Origin: Triticum aestivum
Taxonomy: Eukaryota; Streptophyta; Magnoliopsida; Poales; Poaceae
Direction: 5' to 3'
Length of the DNA: 64,000 bases
Assembly: GCF_018294505.1 (NCBI RefSeq)
Contig: NC_057795.1
Coordinates: 523,285,184-523,349,183, forward strand
The translations under genes and the position numbers were made by a program. Numbering within the stretch: position 1 is the first letter of the stretch; each line of letters opens with the position of its first letter. Shown piece by piece: positions 48,206-59,616 of this stretch. Below the pieces are notes generated by a model. The model worked only from the letters and a program-made list of their open reading frames with translations, had not been told where the DNA came from and did no database searches.

Positions 48206-51200
48206 GTGTACCTTACCAGTACTCGTAGTACCTCCTGGGTATTTGATACCGGTGCCGTTGCTCATATTTGTAACTCACAGCAGGAGCTGCGGAATAAACG
48301 GAGACTGGCGAAGGACGAGGTGACGATGCGCGTCGGGAATGGTTCCAGAGTCGATGTGATCGCCGTCGGCACGCTGCCTCTACATTTACCTACGGGATTA
48401 GTTTTGAACCTTAATAATTGTTATTTAGTGCCAAGTTTGAGCATGAACATTGTATCTGGATCTCGTTTAATTCGAGATGGCTACTCATTTAAGTCTGAGA
48501 ATAATGGTTGTTCGATTTATATGAGAGATATGTTTTATGGTCATGCTCCGATGGTCAATGGTTTATTCTTAATGAATCTCAAGCGTAATATTACACATGT
48601 TCATAGTGTAGATGCCAAAAGATGTAAAGTTGATAACGATAGTCCCACATACTTGTGGCACTGCCGCCTTGGTCACATTGGTGTCAAACGCATGAAGAAG
48701 CTCCATGCTGATGGACTTTTGGAGTCTCTTGATTATGAATCATTTGACACATGCGAACCATGCCTCATGGGCAAAATGACCAAGACTCCGTTCTCCGGTA
48801 CAATGGAGCGAGCAACCAACTTGTTGGAAATCATACATACCGATGTGTGCGGTCCAATGAGCATTGAGGCTCGCGGAGGATATCGTTATGTTCTCACTCT
48901 CACTAACGACTTAAGTAGATATGGGTATATCTACTTAATGAAATACAAGTCTGAGACCTTTGAAAAGTTCAAGGAATTTCAGAATGAGGTGGAGAATCAA
49001 CGTGACCGTAAGATAAAGTTCCTACGATCAGATCGTGGAGGAGAATATTTAAGTCACGAATTTGGCACGCACTTAAGGAAATGTGGAATCGTTTCACAAC
49101 TCACGCCGCCTGGAACACCTTAGCGAAACGGTGTGTCCGAACGTCGTAATCGCACTCTATTGGATATGGTGCGGTCTATGATGTCTCTTACCGATTTACC
49201 GCTATCATTTTGGGGATACGCTCTAGAGACAGCTACATTCACTTTAAATAGGGCACCGTCTAAATCCATTGAGACGACACCGTATGAATTATGGTTTGGG
49301 AAGAAACCTAAGCTGTCATTTCTAAAAGTTTGGGGATGCGATGCTTATGTCAAGAAACTTCAACCTGAAAAGCTCGAACCCAAGTCGGAAAAATGCGTCT
49401 TCATAGGATACCCTAAGGAAACTGTAGGGTATACCTTCTACTTAAGATCCGAAGGCAAGATCTTTGTTGCCAAAAACGGATGCTTTCTGGAAAAAAGAGT
49501 TTCTCTCGAAAGAAGTAAGTGGGAGGAAAGTAGAACTCGATGAAGTACTACCTCTCGAACGGGAAAGTGGTGCAGCTCAGGAAAATGTTCCTGTGATGCC
49601 CACACCAACTGAAGAGGAAACCAATGATGATGATCAAGGTACTTCGGATCAAGTTGCTACTGAACTTCGTAGGTCCACAAGGACACGTTCCGCACCAGAG
49701 TGGTACGGCAACCCTGTCATGGAAATCATGTTGTTAGACAACGGTGAACCTTCGAACTATGAAGAAGCGATGGCGGGCCCAGATTCCAACAAATAGCTAG
49801 AAGCCATGAAATCCGAGATAGAATCCATGTATGAAAATAAAGTATGGACTTTGACTGACTTGCCCGATGATCGGCGAGCGATAGAAAACAAATGGATCTT
49901 TAAGAAGAAGACGGACGCGGATGGAAATGTTACCATCTATAAGGCTCGACTTGTCGCTAAGGGTTATCGACAAGTTCAAGGGATTGACTACGACGAGACA
50001 TTCTCTCCCGTAGCGAAGCTTAAGTCCGTCCGAATCATGTTAGCAATTGCCGCATACTATGATTATGAGATATGGCAGATGGACGTCAAAACGGCATTCC
50101 TTAACGGGAATCTTAAGGAAGAGCAGTATATGATGCAGCCAGAAGGTTTTGTCGATCCTAAGAACGCTAACAAAGTATGCAAGCTCCAGCGATCCATTTA
50201 TGGGCTGGTGCAAGCATCTCGGAGTTGGAATATTCGCTTTGATGAGATGATCAAAGCATTTGGGTTTATGCAGACTTATGGAGAAGCCTGCGTTTACAAG
50301 AAAGTGAGTGGGAGCTCTGTGGCATTTCTCATATTATATGTGGATGACATACTCTTGATGGGAAATAATATAGAATTTCTGGACAGCATTAAGGCCTACT
50401 TGAACAAATGTTTTTCAATGAAGGACCTTGGAGAAGCTGCTTATATATTAGGCATCAAGATCTATAGAGATAGATCGAGACGCCTCATAGGTCTTTCACA
50501 AAGCACATACCTTGATAAGATTTTGAAAAAGTTCAAAATGGATGAGTCCAAGAAAGGGTTCTTGCCTATGTTACAAGGTGTGAGATTGAGCTCAACTCAG
50601 TCACCGACCACGGCAAAAGATAAAGAAGAGATGAGTGTCACCCCCTATGCTTCAGCCATAGGATCTATTATGTATGCCATGCTGTGTACCAGACCTGATG
50701 TAAACCTTGCCGTGAGTTTGGTAGCAAGATACCAGAGTAATCCCGGCAAGGAACACTGGACAGCGGTCAAGAATATCCTGAAGTACCTGAAAAGGACAAA
50801 GGACATGTTTCTCGTTTATGGAGGTGACGAAGAGCTCGTCGTAAAGGGTTACGTCGACGCTAGCTTCGACACAGATCTGGATGACTCTAAGTCACAAACT
50901 AGATACGTGTATATGTTGAATGGTGGAGCAGTAAGCTGGTGCAGCTGCAAGCAGAGCGTCGTGGCGGGATCTACATGTGAAGCGGAGTACATGGCAGCCT
51001 CGGAGGCAGCGCATGAAACTATTTGGGTGAAGGAGTTCATCACCGACCTAGGAGTCATACCCAATGCGTCGGGGCCAATCAAACTCTTCTGTGACAACAC
51101 TGGAGCTATTGCCCTTGCTAAGGAGCCCAGGTTTCACAAGAAGACCAGGCACATCAAGCGTCGTTTCAACTCCATCCGTGAAAATGTTCAAGATGGAGAC

Positions 51201-51320
51201 ATAGAAATTTGCAAAGTACATACAGATCTGAATGTCGCTGATCCGTTAACTAAACCTCTCTCGCGAGCTAAACATGATCAACACCAAAACTCTATGGGTG
51301 TTCGATTCATCACAATGTAA
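48206..51320 (+). pseudogene. Angela-like pol: protease, integrase, RT, RNase H
   Basis: Protease WVFDTGAVAHI near 48240. GAG-pre-integrase HCRLGHIGVKRMKKLH near 48660. Integrase core IHTDVCGP, FLRSDRGGEY and ERRNRTLL. RT QMDVKTAFLNG and YVDD near 50338. RNase H ending about 51250. Breaks: TAG 49121-49123, a one-base gain in an A-run near 49491-49497 that shifts the frame, and TAG 49794-49796. From 49806 to 51320 RT and RNase H are fully open (504 codons). The three stops (two here, one in gag) are each one transition from Gln or Trp codons. Confidence 0.93.
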
Positions 51321-51342
51321 CTAGATTGGTGACTCTAGTGCA

Positions 51343-51350
51343 AGTGGGAG
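51343..51350 (+). other. Polypurine tract of Angela-like Copia
   Basis: AGTGGGAG, two bases before the 3' LTR. Typical of BARE-1/Angela. Confidence 0.75.
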
Positions 51351-51352
51351 AC

Positions 51353-53089
51353 TGTTGGAAATATGCCCTAGAGGCAATAATAAAAGTATTATTATATTTC
51401 TATGTTCATGATAATTGTCTTTTATTCATGCTATAACTGTATTATCCGGAAATCGTAATACACGTGTGAATACAAAGACCACAATATGTCCCTAGTAAGC
51501 CTCTAGTTGACTAGCTCGTTGTGATCAACAGATAGTCATGATTTCCTGGCTATGGACATTGGATGTCGTTGATGACGGGATCACATCATTAGAAGAATGA
51601 TGTGATGGACAAGACCCAATCCTAAGCATAGCACAAAGATCGTGTAGTTCGTTTGCTAGAGCTTTGCCAATGTCAAGTATCTCTTCCTTTGACCATGAGA
51701 GCGTGTAACTCCTGGATACCGTAGGGGTGCTTTGGGTGTATCAAACGTCACAACGTAACTGGGTGACTATAAAGGTGCACTACAGGTATCTCCGAAAGTA
51801 TCTATTGTTTTATGCGGATCGAGACTGGGATTTGTCACTCCGTATGACGGAGAGGTATCTCTGGGCCCACTCGGTAATGCATCATCATAATGAGCTCAAG
51901 GTGACCAATGTGTTGGCCACGGGATCATGCATTACGGTACGAGTAAAGTGACTTGCCGGTAACGAGACTGAACAAGGTATTGGGATACCGACGATCGAGT
52001 CTCGGGCAAGTAACGTACCGATTGACAAAGGGAATTGTATACAGGGTTTGATCGAATCCTCGACATCGTGGTTCAACCGATGAAATCATCGAGGAGCGTG
52101 TGGGAGCCATCATGGGTATCCAGACCCCGCTGTTGGTTATTGCCCGAGAGTGGTCTCGGTCATGTCTGCATGTCTCCCGAGCCCGTAGGGTCTACACACT
52201 TAAGGTTCGGTGACGCTAGGGTTGTTAGGAAGACTAGTATGTGACTACCGAATGTTGTTCGGAGTCCCGGATGAGATCCTGGACATCACGAGGAGTTCCG
52301 TAATGGTCCGGAGGTAAAGTTTTATATATGGGAAGTTATTAAACGGGCACCGGAAAGTTTCGGGGTTATACCGGTATTGTACCGGGACCACCGGAAGGGT
52401 TCCGGGGGTCCACCGGGAGAGGCCACCCCTCCCGGGGGGGCACTTGGGCTGCGTGGGGATAGCAGTCAGCCCCTGGTGGGCTTGGCGCGCCCCCCTCCTT
52501 GGGCCCATGCGCCTAAGGGTGGGGGGGAAACCCTAAAGGGGGCGCACCCCCTTTGCTTGGGGGGCAAGCCCCCCACCCCTTGGCCGCCGCCCCCCCTAGG
52601 GTTTTCCCTAGAGGGCCGGCCCCCCTTGCCCTTTCCCCTATATATAGAGGGGTGAGGAGAGGGCTGCAATACACCATAACTCAAGGCGCAGCCCCTCCCC
52701 TCCCCAACAAATCTCCTCCTTCGTACGTGCTTGGCGAAGCCCTGTCGGAATACTGCCGCGTCAACTGCACCACGCCGTCGTGCTGCCGTTGGAGCTGCCT
52801 TCCTCAACCTCTCCTTCCTCCTTGCTGGATCAAGACGGAGGAGACGTCTCCCGTCCCGTACGTGTGTTGAACGCGGAGGTGCTGTCCGTTCAGCACTAAG
52901 ACATCGGTGATCCGAATCACGTTCGAGTACGACTCCATCATCACCATCTCCTTGGCAAGCTTCCGCTCGTGATCTACAAGTGGTATGTAGATGCAAACTC
53001 TCTCCCTTGACTCGTTGCTTGGATGAACTCATAGATGGATCTTGGTGAAACCGTAGGAAAATTTTAATTTTCTGCAACGTTCCCCAACA
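51353..53089 (+). repeat. 3' LTR of Angela-like Copia (1737 bp)
   Basis: Near-identical to the 5' LTR, with the same ends; followed by TSD TATCC at 53090-53094. Confidence 0.96.
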
Positions 53090-53339
53090 TATCCAGGTAA
53101 GACCAAGTAAAATCATTCTTTGCAAAGAACGATCTTGACATGAAACAATGCGATGCACCAGTATCAAATAAGACTTTTGCAGGAATATCATTAACAGGAA
53201 CATTACCCATTATCACATCAGAAGAATCCTCTGCTTGCGCTGCATTCATCATGTTCACCTTTGCAGACTTTGGATTATGCTTGACCACTGCATTGCTTGA
53301 AGATCTCACAGGAGGAGGAGGAGGAAGGCGCCTTTGATT

Positions 53340-54351
53340 GAAGCATTTGTTCGCATAGTGACCTTTCTGCTGGCACTTGTTGCAAGTCACTTCTGAGAGC
53401 GGACGATGATAAGGAGCATTTGACCTTGGAGCTTGAGACTGAGACTTATTCTGATAGCCTGGGTTGGGTGGGTGGGAAGATCCACGACCACCTGAGTTCT
53501 TCTGTTGGTAAGGCTGACGAAACGGAGGAGGAGGAAGGTAGAACTTCTGCTACTTAGCTGCCACTTGTGAGGAAGAAGAAGACTGCACTGCATCCCTGAT
53601 TCTCTTCTTAGAAGCCTCACACCTGAGCTGAGCGCCTTCTTGCTTGAGTGCCATATTGTAGAATTGATCAAACTGAGTAGGTTGAACAAGAACGAGAGCT
53701 AACTGCAGATCCTCTCTGAGGCCACCTCTGAATTGATAGATCATACTCTTCTCATCAGGAACATCTTGCTTAGCGAAGCGAGCAAGTTTCTGAAACTACT
53801 TGTTGTATTCATACACTGACATGTTGGCTTGCTTGAGATTGCGGAACTCCTCACGCTTGCTCTCAACAACACTGGTAGGAATATGGTGAGCTTTAAAGTC
53901 CTGACAGAAATCAGTCCAAGTAATCACTCGACCTCCTCTAGAATCCTTGTATTGCTGGAACCAATCAGCTGCTTGATCCTTGAGCTGAAAAGAAGCGAAC
54001 TTGACGTAGTCCTCAGGCCTGACATTGCTGCATTCAAAATGCTTGTTGATATCCATGAGCCAATCATCGGTGTCTGTGGCCTCGGCACAGTAGCTGAAAG
54101 ACTTCGGCTGATTTGCAAGGAATTGGTTGAGGGTAGGAAATTGAGGCTGATGATTGAACTGCCCTTGACCTTGATTCCCTTGGTTGCCTTGGCCTTGGTT
54201 GTGCTCTTGCATGAGCTGAATCATCATCTAGGCATTGGCATTTGTGGCTGCCATCAAAGCTTGCCATGCCTCCGGAGGCGGAGGTGGAGGTGGAGGGTTC
54301 GCCTGACTCCCATCATTGCGTTCCGGATTCTGACGCGTTGGCGGAGCCATC
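53340..54351 (-). pseudogene. Unit 2 gag of Tekay element (broken)
   Basis: Start ATG at 54351-54349 (MAPPTRQNPERN). Stops: TAG 54228-54230 (shared with unit 1), TAG 53796-53798 and TAG 53550-53552 (private to unit 2; unit 1 has Gln at both). Zinc knuckle CNKCQQKGHYANKC near 53345-53390. The frame then enters the protease fragment that is cut by the Copia at 53094. Confidence 0.86.
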
Positions 54352-55254
54352 TTGAAGAGGGTGACATCCGTTAGCATCTTGATAGACAGATAGACACGTT
54401 GAATCAATGGATAGAAATTGCAACATATAGTCTTCCTAATAAACATTCGAACAAGGATGAACGAATGAATTCCCAAAGCTAACATCACACATCCATTAAG
54501 GTGAGAAGCCACTTGATAAGAGATTGATGAATGAAATAAACAAGGTACAACTGGAACAAATAAGTGGTAAGGATTACCCAATCACAAACCAAATATCTGC
54601 GGGAAGAAATGCTAGAGCTACTTGAATCCCACCTATAAACTCCCGAAACTTTCCGGTTATGCAATCAGGTGTTGGGGATACAGGGGAAGCAATATATCTC
54701 ACCCAAACTAACAATCCCTACATCCAGCTGTGTCCATCCGTCAACACATAACCAAGAAACCTTCGGAAATCGTGTACCTCAACCTTCGAAAAGCATCCGT
54801 TATACGAGTTAAGGTAATACTCCCGAACTCCCCAGTACTGGGTGACGTCGAGGTTATCTCACCAACAACTGCATAAAAGAGATTTTCAATGTCGGCAAAA
54901 CTCAGGTATTCCAGAACTGCAACGATAAAATTGTGACGACAACACCTCGGAGCTCAACTCCCCGGGACACTGCCACAACCCCTAAATGTCAGGAGGCACC
55001 AAGAACAATGTTCTTGTCACAAAACCATCGGAACGATTCCAAGATACCTGCGTGATCCTAAATTTTTTTAGTGAAATTAGAGAAGAGGAAAGTCAAAACA
55101 TCTACGTCAGGAGACCTCACCAGAGCGACGAAGGGACTGAGGAGTAAAAAGAATCCTACTCTCCGATATATATAATCCTAAGACTCAAAACATTTTTGTT
55201 CTAGACTCAACAACGCCAGCAAACAATCAAGCAGGGGGCTCCTAAGTCGGGGAT
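54352..55254 (-). other. Unit 2 leader (uninterrupted)
   Basis: Untranslated leader of the second Tekay unit, about 0.9 kb, no gene. It contains the empty target of element II near 55013-55018, which makes it a direct control for the insertion in unit 1. Confidence 0.85.
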
Positions 55255-55269
55255 AGTACTGATTACCAA
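55255..55269 (-). other. Primer binding site of Tekay unit 2 (mutated)
   Basis: The minus strand reads TTGGTAATCAGTACT. Compared with unit 1, the 3' part (AGAGCC) has changed, so pairing with a Met tRNA would be weakened. Confidence 0.7.
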
Positions 55270-58200
55270 CTTGTAACACCCACGATGCGGCTATATCTCC
55301 CACGTGTCGAAGCACGACTTAGAGGCATAACCGCATGGTGGTTTTGTCGCAAGAAGGGTCATCTTCACACAATCCCATGTAATGAACAAGAATGGGATAA
55401 ACAGAGTTGGCTTACAATCGCCACTTCACACAATACATAATTAAGATCATACATCATTCAAAATACACTCATAGACCGGCTACGGTCAATTCAAATGAAA
55501 AGAAGACAACCCCAAATGCTAGATCCCCGATCGTCCCGACTGGGCTCCTCTACTGATCATCTGGAAACGATACATAGTAACGACCAAGGGCCTCATCAAA
55601 TTCCCACTTCAGCTCAGTTGCGCCATCTGCGCTGGTATCCTCGGCACCTGCATCTGTTTTTGTAGAATCTGTGAGCCACGGGGACTCAGCAATCTCACAC
55701 CCGCGAGATCAAGACTATTTAACCTCATAGGTAGGAAAAGGGGTAATATGGTGGAGCTGCGGCAAGCACTAAGCATATATGGTGGCTAACATACGCAAAT
55801 GAGAGCGAGAAGAGAAGCAACGCATCGGTCGAGAAGCTAGAAGTGATCAAGAAGTGATCCTGAAACTACTTACGTCAAGCATAACTCAAACCGTGTTCAC
55901 TTCCCGGACTCCGCCGAGAAGAGACCATCACGGCTACACACGCGGTTGATGCATTTTAAAGAGGTCAAGTGTCGAGTTATCTACAACGGACATTAACAAA
56001 TTCCCATCTGCCTCATAACCGTGGGCACGGCTTTCGAAAGATAATATACCCTGCAGGGGTGTCCCAACTCAGCCCATCACAAGCTCTCACGGTCAACGAA
56101 GGATATACCTTCTCCCGGGAAGACCCGATCAGTCTCGGAATCCCGTTTCGCAAGACATTTCGATAATGGTAAAACAAGACCAGCAAGACCACCCGACTGT
56201 GCCAACAAATCCCGATAGGAGCTGCACATATCTCGTTCTCAGGGCACACCGGATGAACACTACGTACAACTAGAACCAACCCTCAAGTTTCCCCGAGGTG
56301 GCGTTGGAAGTGGCTCTAGTTCGGACCAACACTCAAAGGAGCACTGGCCCGGGGGGGTTAAAATAAAGATGACCCTCGGGCTCGCGAAAACCCAAGGGAA
56401 AAAGGCTTAGGTGGCAAATGGTAAAACCAAGGTTGGGCCTTGCTAGAGGAGTTTTATTCAAAGCGAAATGTCAAGGGGGTCCCATAAATCACCCAACCGT
56501 GTAAGGAACGCAAAATCAAGGAACATAACACCGGTATGACGGAAACTAAGGCGGCAAGAGTGGAACAAGTCACCAGGCATAAGGCCAAGCCTTTCACCCT
56601 TTACCAAGTATATAAGGTGCATTAATTAAACAGGAGATATTGTGATATCCCAAAATATCCATGTTCCGACTAGGAACAAACTTCATCTTCACCTGCAACT
56701 AACAACGCTATAAGAGGGGTTGAGCAAAAGCGGTGACATGGACAAACAACGGTTTGCTAGGACAGGATGGTTAGAGGTATGACATGGCAATAGGGAGGCA
56801 TGATAAACAATGGCAGGTAGAGCTAACATAGCGATAGAGCGAGTACTAGCAAGCAAAGATAGAAGTGATATCGAAGGTATGCTCATCTTGCCTGCAAAGT
56901 TCTCAGAGTTGTCGAAGGCTTGATCCTCGTTAGTGTACTCAACAGGTTCCTCGTGCATGTACTCGTCTCCCAGCTCTACCCAAAGCAAGAACACAAGCAA
57001 AGGAACCACGATAAATCACGGTGCAATGTACAAGCAACATGATGCAATACATGTCATGATATGCGAGAAGCGATATGATATCCGTATGCATGCTTCAGGA
57101 GGAGAAAGGATGAACAAGGCATCAACTTGGCAAACCAAGTATGCCACTGGAAAGATGAGATGATTTCGGTTGAAATTGATATAAAGATCACCGGATTCGG
57201 ATGCACGGTTTGCAAATGGCAAGCAAGACAAGAATGGCACAAAGCTGCGATTAACAGCACGATGCTACTTAGCATGCAACAAGAAACTATGCTACAGCAC
57301 CCCAACATAAAAACAACACATATGACAGTGATCTATAGGAGATGCTTAAGAAAAGAGGAACACTGAGCTACGGATAAAACACATCATAGCAGGTTCAAAC
57401 AAGCATGGTGAAAGTGCAAAAAATATCAGGTTGGACATGGCATAAACAGCATCACGAAGCAATGTTCAGAGCAAGTTATCAACATGCTACAGGAACTTAT
57501 AATAGCAAAACAAGACATGGCATGAATCTACTCAAAGCATAGATCAAAAGTCCCTTACTGACAATAAGCCAAAAAGGATCAGAAAATATGATGGCACCCA
57601 TGTGAACATAGCAAGTTTCGTTAACAGATTCAGCAAACAAAGCATGACATTGACAGAATTACGAAGGCACCTTCGTGAGCTCGATGCACTCACTACATAG
57701 CACTTCATGATAAACTAAGCATACATCCATCAAGAAGACATGACATAGAAAATATACATGGCAAGAACAACATCATAGCATACACGGATCAACTACAACA
57801 ACCTTGGCAAAATTGAATAACATGTAAAGAATCTGCCAGGAAACATTCTGAAGCAAAAGTAGAGCACGAAAATGACATGCTAGACTACTCCATAATTACA
57901 ACCAGGACCATGGATGGATAGATCATAACCATATGTTCAAAACACCCTTACTGAAGTATCTCAAAATATGCATGGATCTCTCTGTAGCATCATGTTTACA
58001 TGGCATGAAAATAACAGCAGAACAGGGACTAAAATCAGCAATATCATGAAGCCTAGTTTGCATGCTTGTGCTAGTCACCACATTGATCACAAAAATACAT
58101 GGCAAGTACCTCTGCAAATAAGACATGGCATAGTTCAACTCACATGTAGAGCTCCAGTACATAGGATGCACACATCAATCATGGCAAAAATGACAAAAGT

Positions 58201-58580
58201 GCATGTTCTGATAAGAATCTGAAACTAACATTATAAAGCACTCTTCCAATAGCATTTCGGGCATCAAGATGAGCTCAAATGAAAATGATGCAATGAGATG
58301 AAATGATGTACTCTTCGAGGCGAACAATTCGGTATGCTACACGCCCAAAACGGAGCCACGGGTGCAAAGTTGTGGGGCAATGAACATGCAACAAAAGTAA
58401 AGACAGAAAGACTTAATTTCGGGGGAAGGAAGAAAGTCAACCAGAGGCAGATCCGATCTGGATCCGGATCGAGGAAGCCGGAGAGGACGACCGGAGCACG
58501 GGGAGGCGGCCGGAGGGGCGCTCAGGGCCGGATCTGGCCGGGGACGCGGCGGGGCGACGGCGGCCGAGCCGCGGCGGCGC

Positions 58581-58842
58581 NNNNNNNNNNNNNNNNNNNN
58601 NNNNNNNNNNNNNNNNNNNNNNNNNNNNNNNNNNNNNNNNNNNNNNNNNNNNNNNNNNNNNNNNNNNNNNNNNNNNNNNNNNNNNNNNNNNNNNNNNNNN
58701 NNNNNNNNNNNNNNNNNNNNNNNNNNNNNNNNNNNNNNNNNNNNNNNNNNNNNNNNNNNNNNNNNNNNNNNNNNNNNNNNNNNNNNNNNNNNNNNNNNNN
58801 NNNNNNNNNNNNNNNNNNNNNNNNNNNNNNNNNNNNNNNNNN
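58581..58842. other. Assembly gap (262 N) in LTR C
   Basis: Same relative location as the gaps in LTRs A and B. Confidence 0.99.
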
Positions 58843-59067
58843 GGGTGCGGCCCGGGCGCGTGGGCCGGGAGGGCCCCGCTTGTGCCCGGCGGGCCTGCGC
58901 GGGAGGCGGCGGCGATGTGGGCGCGGGCTGCCCATGTGGCAGCCCCTGGTTGGTTGGGTGCGGCGGCGCGAACATTGTTCGGCGCCGGCGGACGGTGTCC
59001 GGCGCGCGGAGAGGAGCGGGGCTAGGGTTAGGGTAGGAAATGATCCGGGATTTCGGGGAAGGGGGTG

Positions 59068-59076
59068 TTTTTATAG
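59068..59076 (-). promoter_or_regulatory. TATA box of Tekay LTR C
   Basis: The minus strand reads CTATAAAAA. This would be the promoter of unit 2, and, as the outermost 5' LTR, of any transcript running through the whole tandem. Confidence 0.65.
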
Positions 59077-59616
59077 GTAGAAGGAGCTACGAGACTCCAA
59101 ATGGAGTGCGGTTTTCGCCCACACGATCGTGATCCAACGACGGAGAGCATGGAAGTGACTTAGATGGGTTATTGGGCTGTTTTGGTGGGTTGTTGGGCTG
59201 CAACTCAAAAGAGGCCTTTGCGGTTATGTGGTTAACCGTTGGAGTATCAGACGAGCTCCAAATGACCCGAAACTTGACAGGTGGTCTACGGGTGCTATAC
59301 CAGGGCCACTTGGCAAGGCTCGGTCCATTCCGAGAACGTTTAACACCTACACACAAAAAGAGACAAGAGGGATGCGCCGGTGCATGTGTGAGTGTCGGAT
59401 TGCGAAACAGACAACGGGGAAAATGTTCGGATGCATGAGACGAACACGTATACAACTGAGATGCACATGATGACATGATATGATATGCATGACATTAATA
59501 AAATGCAAAACAAAAGACAAAACCCAACCACGGAGGAAATATCATATCACATAGCCGAAAATGGCAAGAATTGGAGATACAAAGATGGAAAGTTACATCC
59601 GGGGTGTTACATGCGG

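Larger units (their letters stand above)
44315..53089 (+). mobile_element. Angela/BARE-1/WIS-like Ty1/Copia retrotransposon, complete, nested
   Basis: LTRs at 44315-46053 and 51353-53089, starting TGTTGGAAATATGCC and ending TTCCCCAACA. TSD TATCC at 44310-44314 and 53090-53094. Order LTR, PBS, long leader, gag, protease, integrase, RT-RNase H, polypurine tract, LTR. Integrase before RT is the Copia order. The LTR start and the gag/pol residues match the BARE-1/Angela/WIS group of Triticeae. The LTRs differ at roughly 20 of about 1738 positions by eye, the smallest LTR divergence in the window. It splits the protease region of Tekay unit 2. Confidence 0.96.
41558..53339 (-). pseudogene. Unit 2 pol of Tekay element, split by Copia and carrying an internal deletion
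   Basis: Left part 41558-44309; right part (start of protease, FDTGASH) 53095-53339; the Copia sits between them in the protease region. RT has YLDD at 43438-43449. RNase H runs to about 42700. There a 442-base segment present in unit 1 (18964-19405) is missing. The junction lies in ATCACATTC, which occurs at both ends of that segment in unit 1, so the loss went through a 9-base microhomology. It removes the end of RNase H and most of the integrase zinc finger, and shifts the frame. The integrase core (MDF, SDRGS, GQVERVN) follows. A TAA at 41750-41752 interrupts the frame before the chromodomain, which ends at the TAG at 41558-41560. Confidence 0.9.
13157..59611 (-). mobile_element. Three-LTR tandem Tekay-type chromovirus (two internal domains, nested insertions)
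   Basis: Three directly repeated LTRs of about 4.3-4.65 kb flank two internal domains: A 13157-17793, B 36869-41521 and C 55272-59611. Both domains read right to left (gag, protease, RT, RNase H, integrase, chromodomain). Only the outer ends have a target-site duplication: TGCGG at 13152-13156 and TGCGG at 59612-59616. LTR B has no duplication at its edges; it joins a polypurine-side junction on its right to a primer binding site on its left. Domain 1 (17794-36868) is interrupted by Gypsy element II, and domain 2 (41522-55271) by an Angela-like Copia. The chromodomain and long LTR point to the Tekay/Del lineage. Such structures are known as tandem or multi-LTR elements and arise by unequal recombination between LTRs or by joined cDNA. 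Confidence 0.93.
55272..59611 (-). repeat. LTR C (5' LTR of unit 2)
   Basis: Ends TGTAACACCC (55272) and GTGTTACA (59611). Right flank is TSD TGCGG at 59612-59616. TATA box at 59068-59076. It appears shorter than A and B because its assembly gap is smaller (262 N). Confidence 0.94.
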
